From positions 3,472,001 to 3,536,000 of the forward strand of contig NZ_CP101454.1 of NCBI RefSeq assembly GCF_024362405.1: DNA of 64,000 nucleotides, written 5' to 3'. Position 1 is the stretch's first letter. Every line of letters starts with the position of its first letter. The notes beneath the pieces are model-generated. The model did no database searches and had not been told where the DNA came from. It saw nothing but the letters and a program-made list of their open reading frames with translations. Made by a program: the position numbers and the translations under genes. Below, piece after piece: positions 42,320 to 52,196 of the stretch. The stretch is from Halorarius litoreus. Its GTDB lineage: Archaea > Halobacteriota > Halobacteria > Halobacteriales > Haloarculaceae.

Positions 42320-42793
42320 ATGGCAACGGAATCGGTCGGAACGACCGACACGTCAGGGTCGACCCCCTCGATAGCGATGGTCGACCCACGGGCACCTCGG
42401 TTCGGGCAGAGCATCACGGCCCTCGGGATGGTCGCGTTCGTGGCGACGAGGAATCCGGCACCGCTGTTCGCGGTCGCCGCCATACTCGTGACGAGCGTCC
42501 TCACGAACTGGCGCGTAGACGTCTACGGCCTCCTCTGGAAGCACGTGATGATACCCCTCGTGGGCGCACCCGAAGAGAAGGAACCGGCCTCCCCACACCG
42601 CTTCGCGAAGCTGATGGGCGCGGGCTTCACCGCCATCGCGAGCCTGCTGTGGCTCGCTGGCTTCGGCCTCGGCGCGATCCTCGTCGCCGCGATGGTCGGC
42701 CTGCTGGCGTTCGTCGCTGCCGCCCTCGACATCTGTGTCGGCTGCCGGATGTACAGTCAGGTGAAGTTCTTCCGCGACCTCGGCGTCGTCTAG
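42320..42793 (+). CDS. DUF4395 family membrane protein
   Basis: A 157-residue protein matching the DUF4395 pattern. VDPRAPRFGQSITALGMVAFVA opens the domain, four hydrophobic stretches follow, and a C-terminal CVGCRMY pair is conserved in the family. Function is unknown; the CxxC suggests redox or metal binding. The start MATESVGTTDTSG (42320) avoids an upstream in-frame segment rich in Arg and Pro. The 173-nt gap after fumC and the 257-nt gap before the next gene hold nothing else I can identify. Confidence 0.75.
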   Translation: MATESVGTTDTSGSTPSIAMVDPRAPRFGQSITALGMVAFVATRNPAPLFAVAAILVTSVLTNWRVDVYGLLWKHVMIPLVGAPEEKEPASPHRFAKLMGAGFTAIASLLWLAGFGLGAILVAAMVGLLAFVAAALDICVGCRMYSQVKFFRDLGVV

Positions 42794-43050
42794 CGCCTCT
42801 CGGTTTTCGACCTCCCTCGCGTTATTCTGTGACCCGCTGTCGGATGTGACGTCTGCCACACACCACTCACCGGCCAGTACGCCGAAGGTTCAAGTACCGA
42901 AACGCGACCACCGACCCCGTGACGTAGGGAGTCACGTGAACGGAACTTGGGAGTAGTGTGGTCCACCCGTTCACGCACGCGGAGGACCACCTGTTCGCCC
43001 CACATCTCACACGCCTGTCCACTTTTGCCGATGGCGAGTGACCTGGGAGT

Positions 43051-43713
43051 ATGCACGACATCCCCCACGAGAAGGTCGCCCGGCTCGCGCGTGGGCTCAC
43101 CGAGACCGACGCGGTTATCGACGAGATGGACGCGAAGGCCGACGCCGAGGGGTTCCCGACGGTCGGCCCCGAGGTCGGCGGCTGGCTCCGACTGCTCGCG
43201 CGCATGGTCGACGCCGAGCGCGTCTTCGAGTTCGGCTCGGGGTTCGGCTACTCGGCGTACTGGTTCGCGCCCGCGGTGCCCGCAGACGGCGAACTCGTCG
43301 TGACCGAGGTCGACGCGGACGAACTCGACGAGGCACGCGAGTTCCTCGACCGTGGCGGCTACGCGGACCGCTGCCGGTTCGAACTCGGCGACGCGATCGA
43401 AACCGTCGAACGGTACGACGGCCCGTTCGACGTGGTACTCATCGACAACGAGAAGCATCGCTACCCGGAGGCGTTCGAGGCCGTCCGTGAGAAGGTCGCA
43501 CCTGGCGGCGTCGTGGTCGCGGACAACGCCATCACCGCAGGACCGCTGGACTTCGATGGAATCCTCGCTGGCGTCGAGGGGCGAGCGTACGAGATGGATG
43601 CCGACACGCGAGGTGTCGCCGACCTGCTGGTGACGATGCGTGACGACCCGGCGTTCCAGACGGCGCTGCTCCCACTCGGAGAGGGAGTCGCCGTCGCCTA
43701 CCGGACGGACTGA
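43051..43713 (+). CDS. SAM-dependent O-methyltransferase (caffeoyl-CoA type)
   Basis: A 220-residue class I methyltransferase of the O-methyltransferase family 3 kind. PEVGGWLRLLARMV leads into the SAM loop VFEFGSGFGYSAYWFA. VVTEVDADELDEA ends strand 2. FDVVLIDNEKHRYPEAFE and GGVVVADNAITAGPL carry the metal and acceptor residues expected of the family. The acceptor is unknown. It starts about 27 nt after CACTTTTGCC, a TATA candidate. Its last 16 bases overlap the 3' end of the convergent lipoprotein gene. Confidence 0.85.
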   Translation: MHDIPHEKVARLARGLTETDAVIDEMDAKADAEGFPTVGPEVGGWLRLLARMVDAERVFEFGSGFGYSAYWFAPAVPADGELVVTEVDADELDEAREFLDRGGYADRCRFELGDAIETVERYDGPFDVVLIDNEKHRYPEAFEAVREKVAPGGVVVADNAITAGPLDFDGILAGVEGRAYEMDADTRGVADLLVTMRDDPAFQTALLPLGEGVAVAYRTD

Positions 43714-44462
43714 ACCAGCCCGAGCGTCTCCGCGCGGTACATGTCCGGCGCCAGCCCGAGGTCGATGTCGATGGTCGCGTCGATGGCCGAGCTCAGTTCG
43801 ACCTCGACGGTGTCAGCGTAGTTCTCGCGGGCGAACACACTACCCGCCACGAGCGTCGACTCCGGGCCGTCGTCGTACCAGACGGCGAGCAGCCCGGTGA
43901 CGTCGAGCGGTTCGGCGGGGAGCGTGACCGTCTCGCCGCCCGCCACGTCGAAGCTGAAGTCGTCCAGCGGGAGCGTCGCACAGTACTCCACGAGATCGGC
44001 CTCCGCGCCCGAGTCGACAGTCAGTGTCGTCTCCTCGACCACTTCGATGTCGATCAGCCCACGCTCCTCCAGCCGGCTTCGGAAGTCCTCGCGAGCGTAC
44101 GACTCGGTCTCCGAGAGGACGCTGTCTCGGCCCACGCCGAGCGGCAGGTTGTCCAGCGGTGGGGAGAACTCGATGCGCGTCGCGAAGAACACGCTCAGCT
44201 CTCGGCCGACCGCTCCGAGCGTCTGCTCCGTAATCGCCTCCCGGAGTTTGGCGTCCTCGAACTGCAGCGTGTGCCCGCTCGCGGTCGTCCCGGCGAACGA
44301 CTCGGTGAACGTCTCCGCGTCGATTCGCTCCCAGCCGCCCGCCGACAGTCGCTCCTCCGAGACGGTCGGTGGATCGACCGACGCGCTGGCCTGTCCGAAA
44401 CAGCCGGCCAGCGACGCGAGCCCGACTGCAGCCGTCGTGCCGACGAACCTGCGTCTGTTCAT
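43698..44462 (-). CDS. Tat lipoprotein, DUF6517-like
   Basis: A 254-residue exported lipoprotein. The signal reads MNRRRFVGTTAAVGLASLAGC, with twin arginines and a lipobox, followed by a low-complexity linker. The rest is a single beta-rich domain with alternating hydrophobic strands; conserved features are TASGHTLQFEDAKLRE, VSVFF-like strands and a tail ending ETLGLVQSVR. From memory it fits the haloarchaeal family DUF6517, of unknown function. The start lies about 27 nt from GTGATATGTG (minus-strand TATA candidate at 44484-44493). Downstream it overlaps the methyltransferase gene on the other strand. Confidence 0.75.
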   Translation of the reverse strand: MNRRRFVGTTAAVGLASLAGCFGQASASVDPPTVSEERLSAGGWERIDAETFTESFAGTTASGHTLQFEDAKLREAITEQTLGAVGRELSVFFATRIEFSPPLDNLPLGVGRDSVLSETESYAREDFRSRLEERGLIDIEVVEETTLTVDSGAEADLVEYCATLPLDDFSFDVAGGETVTLPAEPLDVTGLLAVWYDDGPESTLVAGSVFARENYADTVEVELSSAIDATIDIDLGLAPDMYRAETLGLVQSVR

Positions 44463-44663
44463 ACCGGTCGGGAGGGGAGAGGGTGATATGTGCTTGCTGG
44501 CCGACGTGATAGACGATACCACTCGGTGTGGCGTGGGTCCAGTTCCGCCTGCAGCGAGCGTGTCACGACCTGTCGCTCAGTAAAGTATGAGCCGGTCTAT
44601 GCCGGCGTTGACAGGAAAGTCGTAGCAAGAATCAAGGGCCGGCGGTCCGGAGTTCCCGACGCT

Positions 44664-46316
44664 ATGCCCGGAGGACACAGTCAGACGCTTCGACCCTTCC
44701 TGTGGCGCGCGGAGACCCTGTATCCGGACCAGGAAATCGTCTCGCGCAACCACGACGGAATGCAGCGGTACACGTACAGCGAGTACGCCGACCGGACCGC
44801 CCAGCTCGCGAACGCCCTCGACGAGTACGGCATCGAGGAAGGTGACCGGGTCGCGACGTTCTGTTGGAACCACAGCCGGCACTTCGAGACGTACTTCGCC
44901 ATCCCGACCATCGGTGCCCAGCTCCACACCATCAACCCGCTCCTTCCCGACGAGCACATCCAGTACATCGTCGACAACGCCGACGATCAGCTCGTGTTCG
45001 TCGACCAGTCGCTCGCACCGAAGCTGGCGAGCGCTGCAGAGGGGGCAGAAGAGTTCGAAGGCGTCGACTTCGTTGTCATGGGCGCCGAGGAGTCTGACGC
45101 GCTCGACGCGACCCCGTACGAGGAGTTCATCGACGGGCACCCGACCGAGTACGACTGGCCCGAGGTGGACGAAGAGCAGCCCGCAGGGATGTGTTACACC
45201 TCCGGCACCACGGGCCGCCCGAAGGGCGTCGAGTACACGAACAAGATGCTGTGGAGCCACACGATGGCGACGCTTACCCCGCAGGGCATCCCGATGGCCG
45301 ACGACGACGTCATCATGCCCGTCGTGCCGATGTTCCACGTCAACGCCTGGGGGATGCCCTTCACAGCGACGGCCGCCGGCGCCAAACACGTCTATCCGGG
45401 CCCCCAGCCCGACCCCGAGGACATCGCGAACCTCATCCAGAACGAGGGCGTCACCGTCACCGCCGGCGTCCCGACGGTGTGGCTGGGCCTGATGGACTAC
45501 TGCAAGAACAACGACGTCGACCTCTCGACGCTCGACACGGTCATCGTCGGCGGCTCCGCCGCGCCGCAGTCGATGATTCGGTGGTTCGACGACCGCGGCG
45601 TCGAGGTGCTCCACGCCTGGGGGATGACCGAGATGTCGCCCATCGGCTCCGTCTCGCACCTGAAGGCCGACCTCGAGGACGCCGACTACGACACCCAGCT
45701 CGACAAGCGGGCGAAACAGGGCATCATGGTCCCCGGGCTGGAGTTCAAGGTCATCAACGAGGAGGGCGAGCAGATCACCCACGACGGCGAGGAGTTCGGC
45801 GAACTGTACGTCCGTGGGCCGTGGGTCACCAAGGAGTACTTCAAGCGGCCCGACGCCAACGAGGAGGACTTCGAGGACGGCTGGCTGAAGACGGGCGACG
45901 TCGTCACGGTCGACCCCGACGGCTACCTGAAGATCGTCGACCGCGCGAAGGACGTCATCAAGTCCGGCGGTGAGTGGATTTCGAGCGTCGAGCTGGAGAA
46001 CGCCATCATGGCGCACGACGGGGTGAGCGAGGCGACCGTCATTGGTGTCCCCCACGAGAAGTGGCAGGAGCGACCCGTGGCGTTCGTCGTCCCCGTCGAA
46101 GGCGCTGACCGCGAGTCGATGGTCGACGAGATATACGACATGCTCCGCGAGGATTACCCCAAGTGGTGGCTCCCGGACGACATCGAGTTCATCGAGGAGG
46201 TGCCGAAGACCGCCACGGGCAAGTTCTCGAAGAAGGACCTGCGCGAGCAGTACAGCGACCACTCGCTCGTCGAGGGGAACGTCCCCGAGGACGCCGCGCC
46301 CGACTCCGACGACTGA
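44664..46316 (+). CDS. Acyl-CoA synthetase (long-chain fatty acid-CoA ligase family)
   Basis: A 550-residue adenylate-forming enzyme that activates a carboxylic acid to its CoA thioester. Core motifs are YTSGTTGRPKGVEYTN (A3), HAWGMTEMSP (A5), GWLKTGDVVTVDPDGYLKIVDRAKD (A7-A8) and the C-terminal PKTATGKFSKKDLR with the catalytic Lys. The start MPGGHSQTLRPFLWRAETLYP is typical of haloarchaeal homologues. The acyl chain length cannot be read. Flanking genes are unrelated in function. Confidence 0.92.
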   Translation: MPGGHSQTLRPFLWRAETLYPDQEIVSRNHDGMQRYTYSEYADRTAQLANALDEYGIEEGDRVATFCWNHSRHFETYFAIPTIGAQLHTINPLLPDEHIQYIVDNADDQLVFVDQSLAPKLASAAEGAEEFEGVDFVVMGAEESDALDATPYEEFIDGHPTEYDWPEVDEEQPAGMCYTSGTTGRPKGVEYTNKMLWSHTMATLTPQGIPMADDDVIMPVVPMFHVNAWGMPFTATAAGAKHVYPGPQPDPEDIANLIQNEGVTVTAGVPTVWLGLMDYCKNNDVDLSTLDTVIVGGSAAPQSMIRWFDDRGVEVLHAWGMTEMSPIGSVSHLKADLEDADYDTQLDKRAKQGIMVPGLEFKVINEEGEQITHDGEEFGELYVRGPWVTKEYFKRPDANEEDFEDGWLKTGDVVTVDPDGYLKIVDRAKDVIKSGGEWISSVELENAIMAHDGVSEATVIGVPHEKWQERPVAFVVPVEGADRESMVDEIYDMLREDYPKWWLPDDIEFIEEVPKTATGKFSKKDLREQYSDHSLVEGNVPEDAAPDSDD

Positions 46317-46421
46317 CCACCCTGGCGCACTTCTTTCGCTGCTGACCCACAAGACCGGATAGTTGAAACACCGTCGCGCAGAACGCCGAATACAGATGCG
46401 ACGCGACGGAGGAGGATCGGA

Positions 46422-47261
46422 GTGGTAGTGGATGGCGTCGCGAACGTGTTCGCGGGACTGTTCGGTTCCAACACGGTCCTGAACGGACTCCTCGGCGGGC
46501 TGTTCATCGCAGGGCTCAACCTCCTCGGCGCGTCACTCGTGTTCGTCTGGCGCGACCCCTCGGAGCGTGCACTCAATGGGGCCCTCGGCTTCGCCGCGGG
46601 GGTGATGCTCGCCGCAGCGTTCACGAGCCTCATCATCCCCGGCATCGAGACCTACTCGAACGGCAATCCCGTTCCCGTGCTCGTGGGCGTCACGCTCGGC
46701 GTGCTGTTGCTCGACCGGTCGGACCTGCTCGTTCCCCACGCACACTACCTGCTGTCGGGAAGTCGCCGGGCAGACGCGGCGAACCCGAGCGAGGACCTCC
46801 CCATCGACGACGAGAAGCTCGCTGGCGTGGTGCTGTTCATCCTCGCCATCACGCTGCACAACATGCCGGAGGGGCTCACGGTGGGCGTCGGGTTCGGGAG
46901 CGGCGACCTCGGGACGGCCATCCCGTTGATGCTCGCCATCGGTATCCAGAACGTCCCCGAGGGGCTCGCCGTCTCGGTCGCGGCCATCAACGCCGGTCTC
47001 GACCGCCGGACCTACGCCGTCTTCGCCGGGATTCGGTCGGGCGTCGTCGAGATTCCGCTCGCGCTCATCGGCGCATACGCGGTCACGACGGTCGAGGCGC
47101 TGCTCCCGTACGCGATGGGCTTTGCGGCAGGCGCGATGCTGTTCGTCATCAGCGACGAGATCGTCCCCGAGACCCACACGGGGGGATACGAGCGGATCGC
47201 CACGCTCGGGACGATGGCGGGCGTCATCGTGATGCTGTACCTCGACATCTCGCTCGGGTAG
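46422..47261 (+). CDS. ZIP family metal transporter
   Basis: A 279-residue ZIP/GufA-type transporter with about eight membrane helices. Helix IV carries LHNMPEGLTVGVGFGSG and helix V IQNVPEGLAVSVAAIN, the paired NMPEG/NVPEG metal-binding motifs. In helix V the first His of the usual HNxPEG is Gln. Zinc, iron or manganese import is likely. The GTG at 46422 is preceded by GGAGGA at 46409-46415 with about 6 nt spacing, so it has a translated leader. The second GTG at 46428 is less well spaced. It may supply metal for ferritin or enzymes, but no neighbour confirms this. Confidence 0.88.
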   Translation: MVVDGVANVFAGLFGSNTVLNGLLGGLFIAGLNLLGASLVFVWRDPSERALNGALGFAAGVMLAAAFTSLIIPGIETYSNGNPVPVLVGVTLGVLLLDRSDLLVPHAHYLLSGSRRADAANPSEDLPIDDEKLAGVVLFILAITLHNMPEGLTVGVGFGSGDLGTAIPLMLAIGIQNVPEGLAVSVAAINAGLDRRTYAVFAGIRSGVVEIPLALIGAYAVTTVEALLPYAMGFAAGAMLFVISDEIVPETHTGGYERIATLGTMAGVIVMLYLDISLG

Positions 47262-47301
47262 CCGGGGGAAATTTCAGTGTCCCGGCCCGACATCCACCGA
47301 C

Positions 47302-48147
47302 GTGTCCCGCCGTGCCCTCCTCGTCGTGGCGCTCCTCGTCGGTCTTGCCGGCTGCAGCGGCACGCCGGTCACCGAAGATACGGCGACCCCCACCGCCGTC
47401 GCAACGCCTGCCCCGGTTCCGACCGAATCGCTCCCCGAGAACCGCATCGCACCCGGCGTCTCTCCGCAGCGAATCGTCGACGCCGAACGACTCGCAGCGG
47501 CCCACAAGTCGGCACTGACAGACCGCTCGTACACCCGGACGAGCGGGACGACTTACCGGTTCGCGAACGGGACGCTGCTGGCCCGGACGACGTTCACCCG
47601 TTCTGTCGACCGTGCGGCTGACCGACAGTTGCTCGTCCGTGGGCGTACCGGGGCGCCGTTCAGGACGTACCAGTACGCCGAGTGGGCGAACGGCACGCTC
47701 GTCCTCGAGCGGATCGTCCGCAACGAGACCGTCCGATACGAACGACGGGCACGAAGTGAACTGACCATCGCTGAGCCCGGCGGCGGTGTGGCCGCCTTCC
47801 TCGCCGAGCAGGACCCTCGTGTCGCCGGCAAGCGGACGGTGAACGGGACCGTCGAGTACGTGCTCGTCGCCCGGAACGTCACCCGTGTTCCCGTCCTCGA
47901 GCATATCGGGGCGAACCGGACCACCCCCATCCGACTCGTGGCGGCCGTGACGCCTGAGGGGCTCGTTCGGTCCATCCGCCTCAGCGCCGAGGGGACCTAC
48001 CGTGGAGAGCCCGTCCGTGCTGTGAACCGCTATCGCATCCGTAGTGTCGGGGAGACGCACGTCGGCCGGCCGCCGTGGCTCGACGCGGCGCTGAACGCGA
48101 CGCGCGAGCCACCGACGGGGAACGCGACGGCCACGACCGCCGGCTAG
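47302..48147 (+). CDS. Haloarchaeal lipoprotein (DUF7537-like)
   Basis: A 281-residue exported lipoprotein with a short N-terminal signal MSRRALLVVALLVGLAGC and a lipobox, then a Thr/Pro-rich linker. The body is beta-rich with many Asn-x-Ser/Thr sequons (for example FANGT, VRNET, VNGTV, ANRTT), consistent with N-glycosylation outside the cell. It is of a haloarchaeal family I recall as DUF7537, function unknown. It starts at GTG, with a TATA-like GAAATTTCAG (47268-47277) about 27-30 nt upstream. Confidence 0.75.
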   Translation: MSRRALLVVALLVGLAGCSGTPVTEDTATPTAVATPAPVPTESLPENRIAPGVSPQRIVDAERLAAAHKSALTDRSYTRTSGTTYRFANGTLLARTTFTRSVDRAADRQLLVRGRTGAPFRTYQYAEWANGTLVLERIVRNETVRYERRARSELTIAEPGGGVAAFLAEQDPRVAGKRTVNGTVEYVLVARNVTRVPVLEHIGANRTTPIRLVAAVTPEGLVRSIRLSAEGTYRGEPVRAVNRYRIRSVGETHVGRPPWLDAALNATREPPTGNATATTAG

Positions 48148-48182
48148 CCAAGCGTTATTCACCTCGGCTACCTATCAGCGGT

Positions 48183-48974
48183 ATGGCAGACGTGGACGTT
48201 CACCTGTTCGACCGTGGTCGCATCGAAGCCGACGTGAACTTCGTGCTCGACGGCTCGACGGTCGCCACCGCGTCGAATCCGAACCCCGACCTCCGCTACG
48301 AGGAGTTCCTCGTCTGGAACCTCGTCATCGACCACCCCGAGGGAACCGTCCTCTGGGACACGGGTTCGCATCCCGACGCCGGCGACGGCTACTGGCCCGC
48401 CCCCCTCTACGAGGCGTTCGCGCACGTCGACGCCGCTGACCACGACCTCGCCGACGACCTCGGCGCGGCGGGATACGGCATCGAGGACATCGACGCGGTG
48501 GTGATGAGCCACCTGCATCTCGACCACGCTGGCGGACTGTACCACTTCGCGGGGACCGACACCCCCATCTACGTCCACGAGCGCGAGATCGAGTTCGCCT
48601 ACCGCTCGGGGAAGACCGACACCGGGAGCGTCGCGTACTTCCCGCCCGACTTCGACCGCGAACTGAACTGGGAGGTGGTGTCGGGCGACCACCAGCTGTA
48701 CGAGGATTTCCGACTGCTGCATCTCCCCGGACACACGCCCGGGCTCCTGGGAGCGCAACTCGACCGTGGTGACGACACCCTGCTCGTCGTCGGTGACGAG
48801 GCCTACTGGCAGGAGAACTATCAGGGGCACTCGATGGCCGCGTCGCTGCTCTGGGACAACCAGGCGTGGCGGGCGTCGCTCGACCGGCTTCACCAGCTCG
48901 AACGCGAACACGACGCCGACGTGCTCCTCGGACACGACATGGCGATGCTCGACCAGTTCGGGGACGGCTGGTAG
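48183..48974 (+). CDS. Metallo-beta-lactamase fold hydrolase
   Basis: A 263-residue MBL-fold enzyme with the zinc motif VVMSHLHLDHAGGL, a downstream HLPGHTPGLLG and VVGDEAYW, and a final LLGHDMAM. The order and length resemble N-acyl-homoserine lactonases and related quorum-quenching lactonases, but this family has many other thioester and lactone hydrolases. There is no signal peptide. The start is leaderless, with a TATA-like GTTATTCACC about 27 nt upstream. It ends four bases from the stop of the convergent DUF7504 gene. Confidence 0.88.
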   Translation: MADVDVHLFDRGRIEADVNFVLDGSTVATASNPNPDLRYEEFLVWNLVIDHPEGTVLWDTGSHPDAGDGYWPAPLYEAFAHVDAADHDLADDLGAAGYGIEDIDAVVMSHLHLDHAGGLYHFAGTDTPIYVHEREIEFAYRSGKTDTGSVAYFPPDFDRELNWEVVSGDHQLYEDFRLLHLPGHTPGLLGAQLDRGDDTLLVVGDEAYWQENYQGHSMAASLLWDNQAWRASLDRLHQLEREHDADVLLGHDMAMLDQFGDGW

Positions 48975-48978
48975 GGGT

Positions 48979-49590
48979 TTACCGCGATACCCCGCCCGGC
49001 GAGATGCCGTCGATTCCGCGGATCCTGACCTGCGAGGGTTCGATGTCGACGCGGCCGTCGAACAGTTGCTGGAACGTGCTGACGGTCTGTCGGTCGTGAC
49101 AGCCGTCTTCGATGAGGAAGACGCCGACACCGTTCACCCGGCGTAACTGCGCCGTGAGAACAGCCAGAAACCGGAACACGGATGCCTCGCCGGAGTACGC
49201 CAGCAACGTCGAGACAGAGTCGAGTGTGACGAGCGGGCGCGGGGCCGCGTTCTCGAGAAACGAGGAGGCGGGGATGCCGATGCCGGTGAGGTCGGCAGGT
49301 GAGCCGACGGATTTGCCCCGTGGGGGCGTCCGGACGGAGGCTGGCGAACAGTCGATGATAGCGGCGGTTCTCGTGACGCTGTCGTCGAGGCGAGCGTAGC
49401 CACGGGTTGCGGCGATGTGGAGGGTGTCGCGGGCGGCGGCGTCTGCACGCGAGTGGAGGCGTTCGAGGAACTGGACCTTGCCGGCCATCGGTGCCCCGAC
49501 GCCGAGAAACGCCCGGCCACCCTGCTCGATGAGCGTGGTGTGGACGTCGGAGAGGGTGCGGTCACGGTCACTCGTATCGACAGACGTCAT
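48979..49590 (-). CDS. DUF7504-like RecA/RAD55-fold protein
   Basis: A 203-residue protein resembling haloarchaeal DUF7504/RAD55-like proteins, in which a RecA fold serves signalling. The P-loop is GVGAPMAGKVQF, with Val after the Lys where Ser or Thr is normal, so nucleotide binding may be weakened or lost. RPLVTLDSVSTLLAY fits a Walker B strand and VNGVGVFLIEDGCHD a later strand. Function is unknown; such proteins are often near bacterio-opsin-activator or other regulator genes. It lies 83 nt downstream of the RND transporter gene on the same strand. Confidence 0.7.
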   Translation of the reverse strand: MTSVDTSDRDRTLSDVHTTLIEQGGRAFLGVGAPMAGKVQFLERLHSRADAAARDTLHIAATRGYARLDDSVTRTAAIIDCSPASVRTPPRGKSVGSPADLTGIGIPASSFLENAAPRPLVTLDSVSTLLAYSGEASVFRFLAVLTAQLRRVNGVGVFLIEDGCHDRQTVSTFQQLFDGRVDIEPSQVRIRGIDGISPGGVSR

Positions 49591-49673
49591 CACTTAGCTT
49601 CGACCTACACGAGAGACTCCCGTATAAAAACCGTTCTGACAAACCCATCGAATCGGCGCTCGGATCGTGGTGG

Positions 49674-52196
49674 TCAGTCCGCCGTCGATGCCTCGCCGTC
49701 CGCCGGTGGTCCAGTAGCGGGGTCGGCCGCACTCGGGTCGCCACCCCGTCCCTCGGTGAACCGCGCCCAGACCGCCAGCGCCGACGGGAGGACGACCAGC
49801 GAGGCGATAAAGGAGTAGATGACCGACAGGCCCGTCAGGGTGCCGAACTGTCCGATGGCCGGGAACACCGACAGCACGAGCGTGCCGATGCCGAACACCG
49901 TCGTGAGCATCGACCCGGCGAGGGCGCCCCCCGTCCCCCGAACAGTGCGGTCGAGCGCCTCGTACAGCGGGCGCTCGTGGTACTCGTCGGCGAAGCGGTG
50001 GGTGACGTGGACCGAGTAGTCGATTCCGAGCCCGATGGTGATGGCGAGGATGGTCGCCGTGAACGCGTTGAAGGAGATGCCGAAGTAACGCATCGACCCC
50101 GCGATGAACGCGACCGTGACCACGATGGGGAAGAGGTTCGCCAGCCCCAGCAGGGGTTCACCCTCGATGACCCAGTAGATGAACACGAGGAAGACGGCGG
50201 TCCCGCCGAGCGCCGCGACGAGCGAGAGCAGCGCCGACTGGAGGATGAGGTCCGAGATGGCCTTGAACACGACGACCGAGCCCGTCGCTGTGGCTTCGAA
50301 CCGGAAGCGGTCGGCGACCGTGCGGCCGTCGGTCGTGATTTCGGCCTGTGAGGCGCTCGCCTCGACGGTGTAGACGACCTGCGCGCTCCGGCGGTCCTCG
50401 GTCATGTACCGGAGCGCCTGGCCGCGGGCGGGCGAGTCGAGCAGGTAGTCGTACACCTCGCCGAGGTTGTCGTCTGGAATGCCGTTGTCGTTCCGGTCGT
50501 TGCGGGCGACGAGCCGGCGGAACTCGGGGTCTTGCTGCTGGTAATCACGGATGACCGTGACGATGCTCGTCGACTCGGCGTGCCCGTCGCTCTCGACGAA
50601 CGACGAGGGGGGGTCCTCACCGGCGCGATAGATCGCCTCCAGTGCGTAGTCCCTAGTCAGCGGTCCCTCCACGAACACGATGACTGTATCGCCCTGCGTC
50701 GACTCGAACTTCGCTTCGAGGAAGTTCGTCACCTCCGTCACGGTGTAGTCGGAGGGGGCGAACGGCTCGGGGAGCGCGTTCAGGTACGCGGGGTTGTCCT
50801 CGGGCGGGAGGAAGTCCTCGTTCGAGAACGACGTGTCGACGCCCGTCGCGTAGAACGCCATCCCGCCCGAGGCCACGAGCATGAGCAACAAGAACGGCAC
50901 GGCGAACCGGCGGGCGAGCGGCACGCCACCGGAGAGTAGTGCACCCAGTCGCGAGCCCTCCGAGCCGAGCGGCTTCGTCGAGAACGTCGGAATCGGGTAG
51001 CGGCGGCGGAGGCGTTCGAGTTCGACCTTCGAGGCCGGCAAGAACACCCCGAACACCAGCGAGGTGAACACGATACCGATGGCCGCGACGATGCCGAAGT
51101 CCCGGATCGGCGGGAGGTCGGAGAGGAGGTTGGAGCCGAACCCGATGACGGTCGTGCCGGTGACGATGCCGAACGCGACGAGCAACTGATCGGTCGTCTT
51201 CGTCATCGCGGGCTCGATGTCGAGTCCCCGTTCGGTCTCCTCGCGATAGCGATTGACGGCGTGGATGCCGAAGTCGATGCCGACCGCCAACAACAGCGGT
51301 GGCACCGCGATGAGGATCTGGTTGAACGGGATGCCGGCGAGCCCCATGAACCCGAACGTCCAGATGATGGTCATCGCGAGCGCGATGACGCCGAGCAGGA
51401 GGTCCGCGAGGTCGCGGTAGGAGATGATCAGGAAGATGAGGATGAAGATGACCGCCGCGGGGATGACGATGATGAGCGAGTCGACGATGACGTTCCCGAA
51501 CTCGGCGGAGATGATGCCGGAGCCGAACACGCGGATGTCACCCGCGCCATCGACGCTGGCGACGACATTCTGCATCTGGATCTGAAGGGGGGTGAGGGGG
51601 CTCGAGCCACCCTGTCCCGACCCCGAGGAGATGCCCGAGGGCACCTCGTGGCTGACGACGCCGATGGTCGCTGACGCGCAGGCACACTCGCGGTTGAAGT
51701 CCTGCGAGAGCAGGCCAGCGAACCGCGGGTTCCGCTCGGCTGCCGTGCGAACGGCCTGGTCGATCTCGGCGTCCGTCGCCCCCTCGACGGCGCGAATCTG
51801 TGCTTCGGGCGTCCGGGCCGTGGGGTCGAGCGTGGTCGCGACGATGGTCGCGGCGCTCGACGTCGAGGTGACGCGCAACGACGGACGATCTTCCGCCCGC
51901 TGTTGGACTTCGAGCATCCGCAACAGCGCAGGTTTCCCGAGCACGTTGTTGCCCGACTGGATGAGCTGTGTCGAGCCGCTGTCCGTCGAGAACGACGGAG
52001 AGAACTTCTCGGTGACCTCCTGGAACGCCCGTTCGGCCGGGATATCCTGTGAGAACCCGGCGGTCCCGGCGTCGGTCGTCACGCTCCCGAGCCCGATGCC
52101 GAACACCACCGTCAGCAGCAGGAACACGAGGATTACCTGCCGTGACCGTTCGACGATGTAGTAGTCGGCCCGGTCGATGAGCCGCTGGTAGTCCAT
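49674..52196 (-). CDS. RND superfamily (MMPL-type) transporter
   Basis: An 840-residue membrane protein with two repeated halves, each with a large extracytoplasmic loop followed by a bundle of helices, about twelve in all. Each half has the RND-type motif at the end of a helix: AVGIDFGIHAVNRYREE and GLGIDYSVHVTHRFADEY. Helix 1 is VILVFLLLTVVFGIGLGSV. Archaeal members are often linked to lipid, hopanoid-like or surface-polymer export, but the cargo is unknown. It starts directly after the stop of the NEW3-repeat protein gene, so the two are translated together and probably form one export system. Confidence 0.92.
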   Translation of the reverse strand: MDYQRLIDRADYYIVERSRQVILVFLLLTVVFGIGLGSVTTDAGTAGFSQDIPAERAFQEVTEKFSPSFSTDSGSTQLIQSGNNVLGKPALLRMLEVQQRAEDRPSLRVTSTSSAATIVATTLDPTARTPEAQIRAVEGATDAEIDQAVRTAAERNPRFAGLLSQDFNRECACASATIGVVSHEVPSGISSGSGQGGSSPLTPLQIQMQNVVASVDGAGDIRVFGSGIISAEFGNVIVDSLIIVIPAAVIFILIFLIISYRDLADLLLGVIALAMTIIWTFGFMGLAGIPFNQILIAVPPLLLAVGIDFGIHAVNRYREETERGLDIEPAMTKTTDQLLVAFGIVTGTTVIGFGSNLLSDLPPIRDFGIVAAIGIVFTSLVFGVFLPASKVELERLRRRYPIPTFSTKPLGSEGSRLGALLSGGVPLARRFAVPFLLLMLVASGGMAFYATGVDTSFSNEDFLPPEDNPAYLNALPEPFAPSDYTVTEVTNFLEAKFESTQGDTVIVFVEGPLTRDYALEAIYRAGEDPPSSFVESDGHAESTSIVTVIRDYQQQDPEFRRLVARNDRNDNGIPDDNLGEVYDYLLDSPARGQALRYMTEDRRSAQVVYTVEASASQAEITTDGRTVADRFRFEATATGSVVVFKAISDLILQSALLSLVAALGGTAVFLVFIYWVIEGEPLLGLANLFPIVVTVAFIAGSMRYFGISFNAFTATILAITIGLGIDYSVHVTHRFADEYHERPLYEALDRTVRGTGGALAGSMLTTVFGIGTLVLSVFPAIGQFGTLTGLSVIYSFIASLVVLPSALAVWARFTEGRGGDPSAADPATGPPADGEASTAD

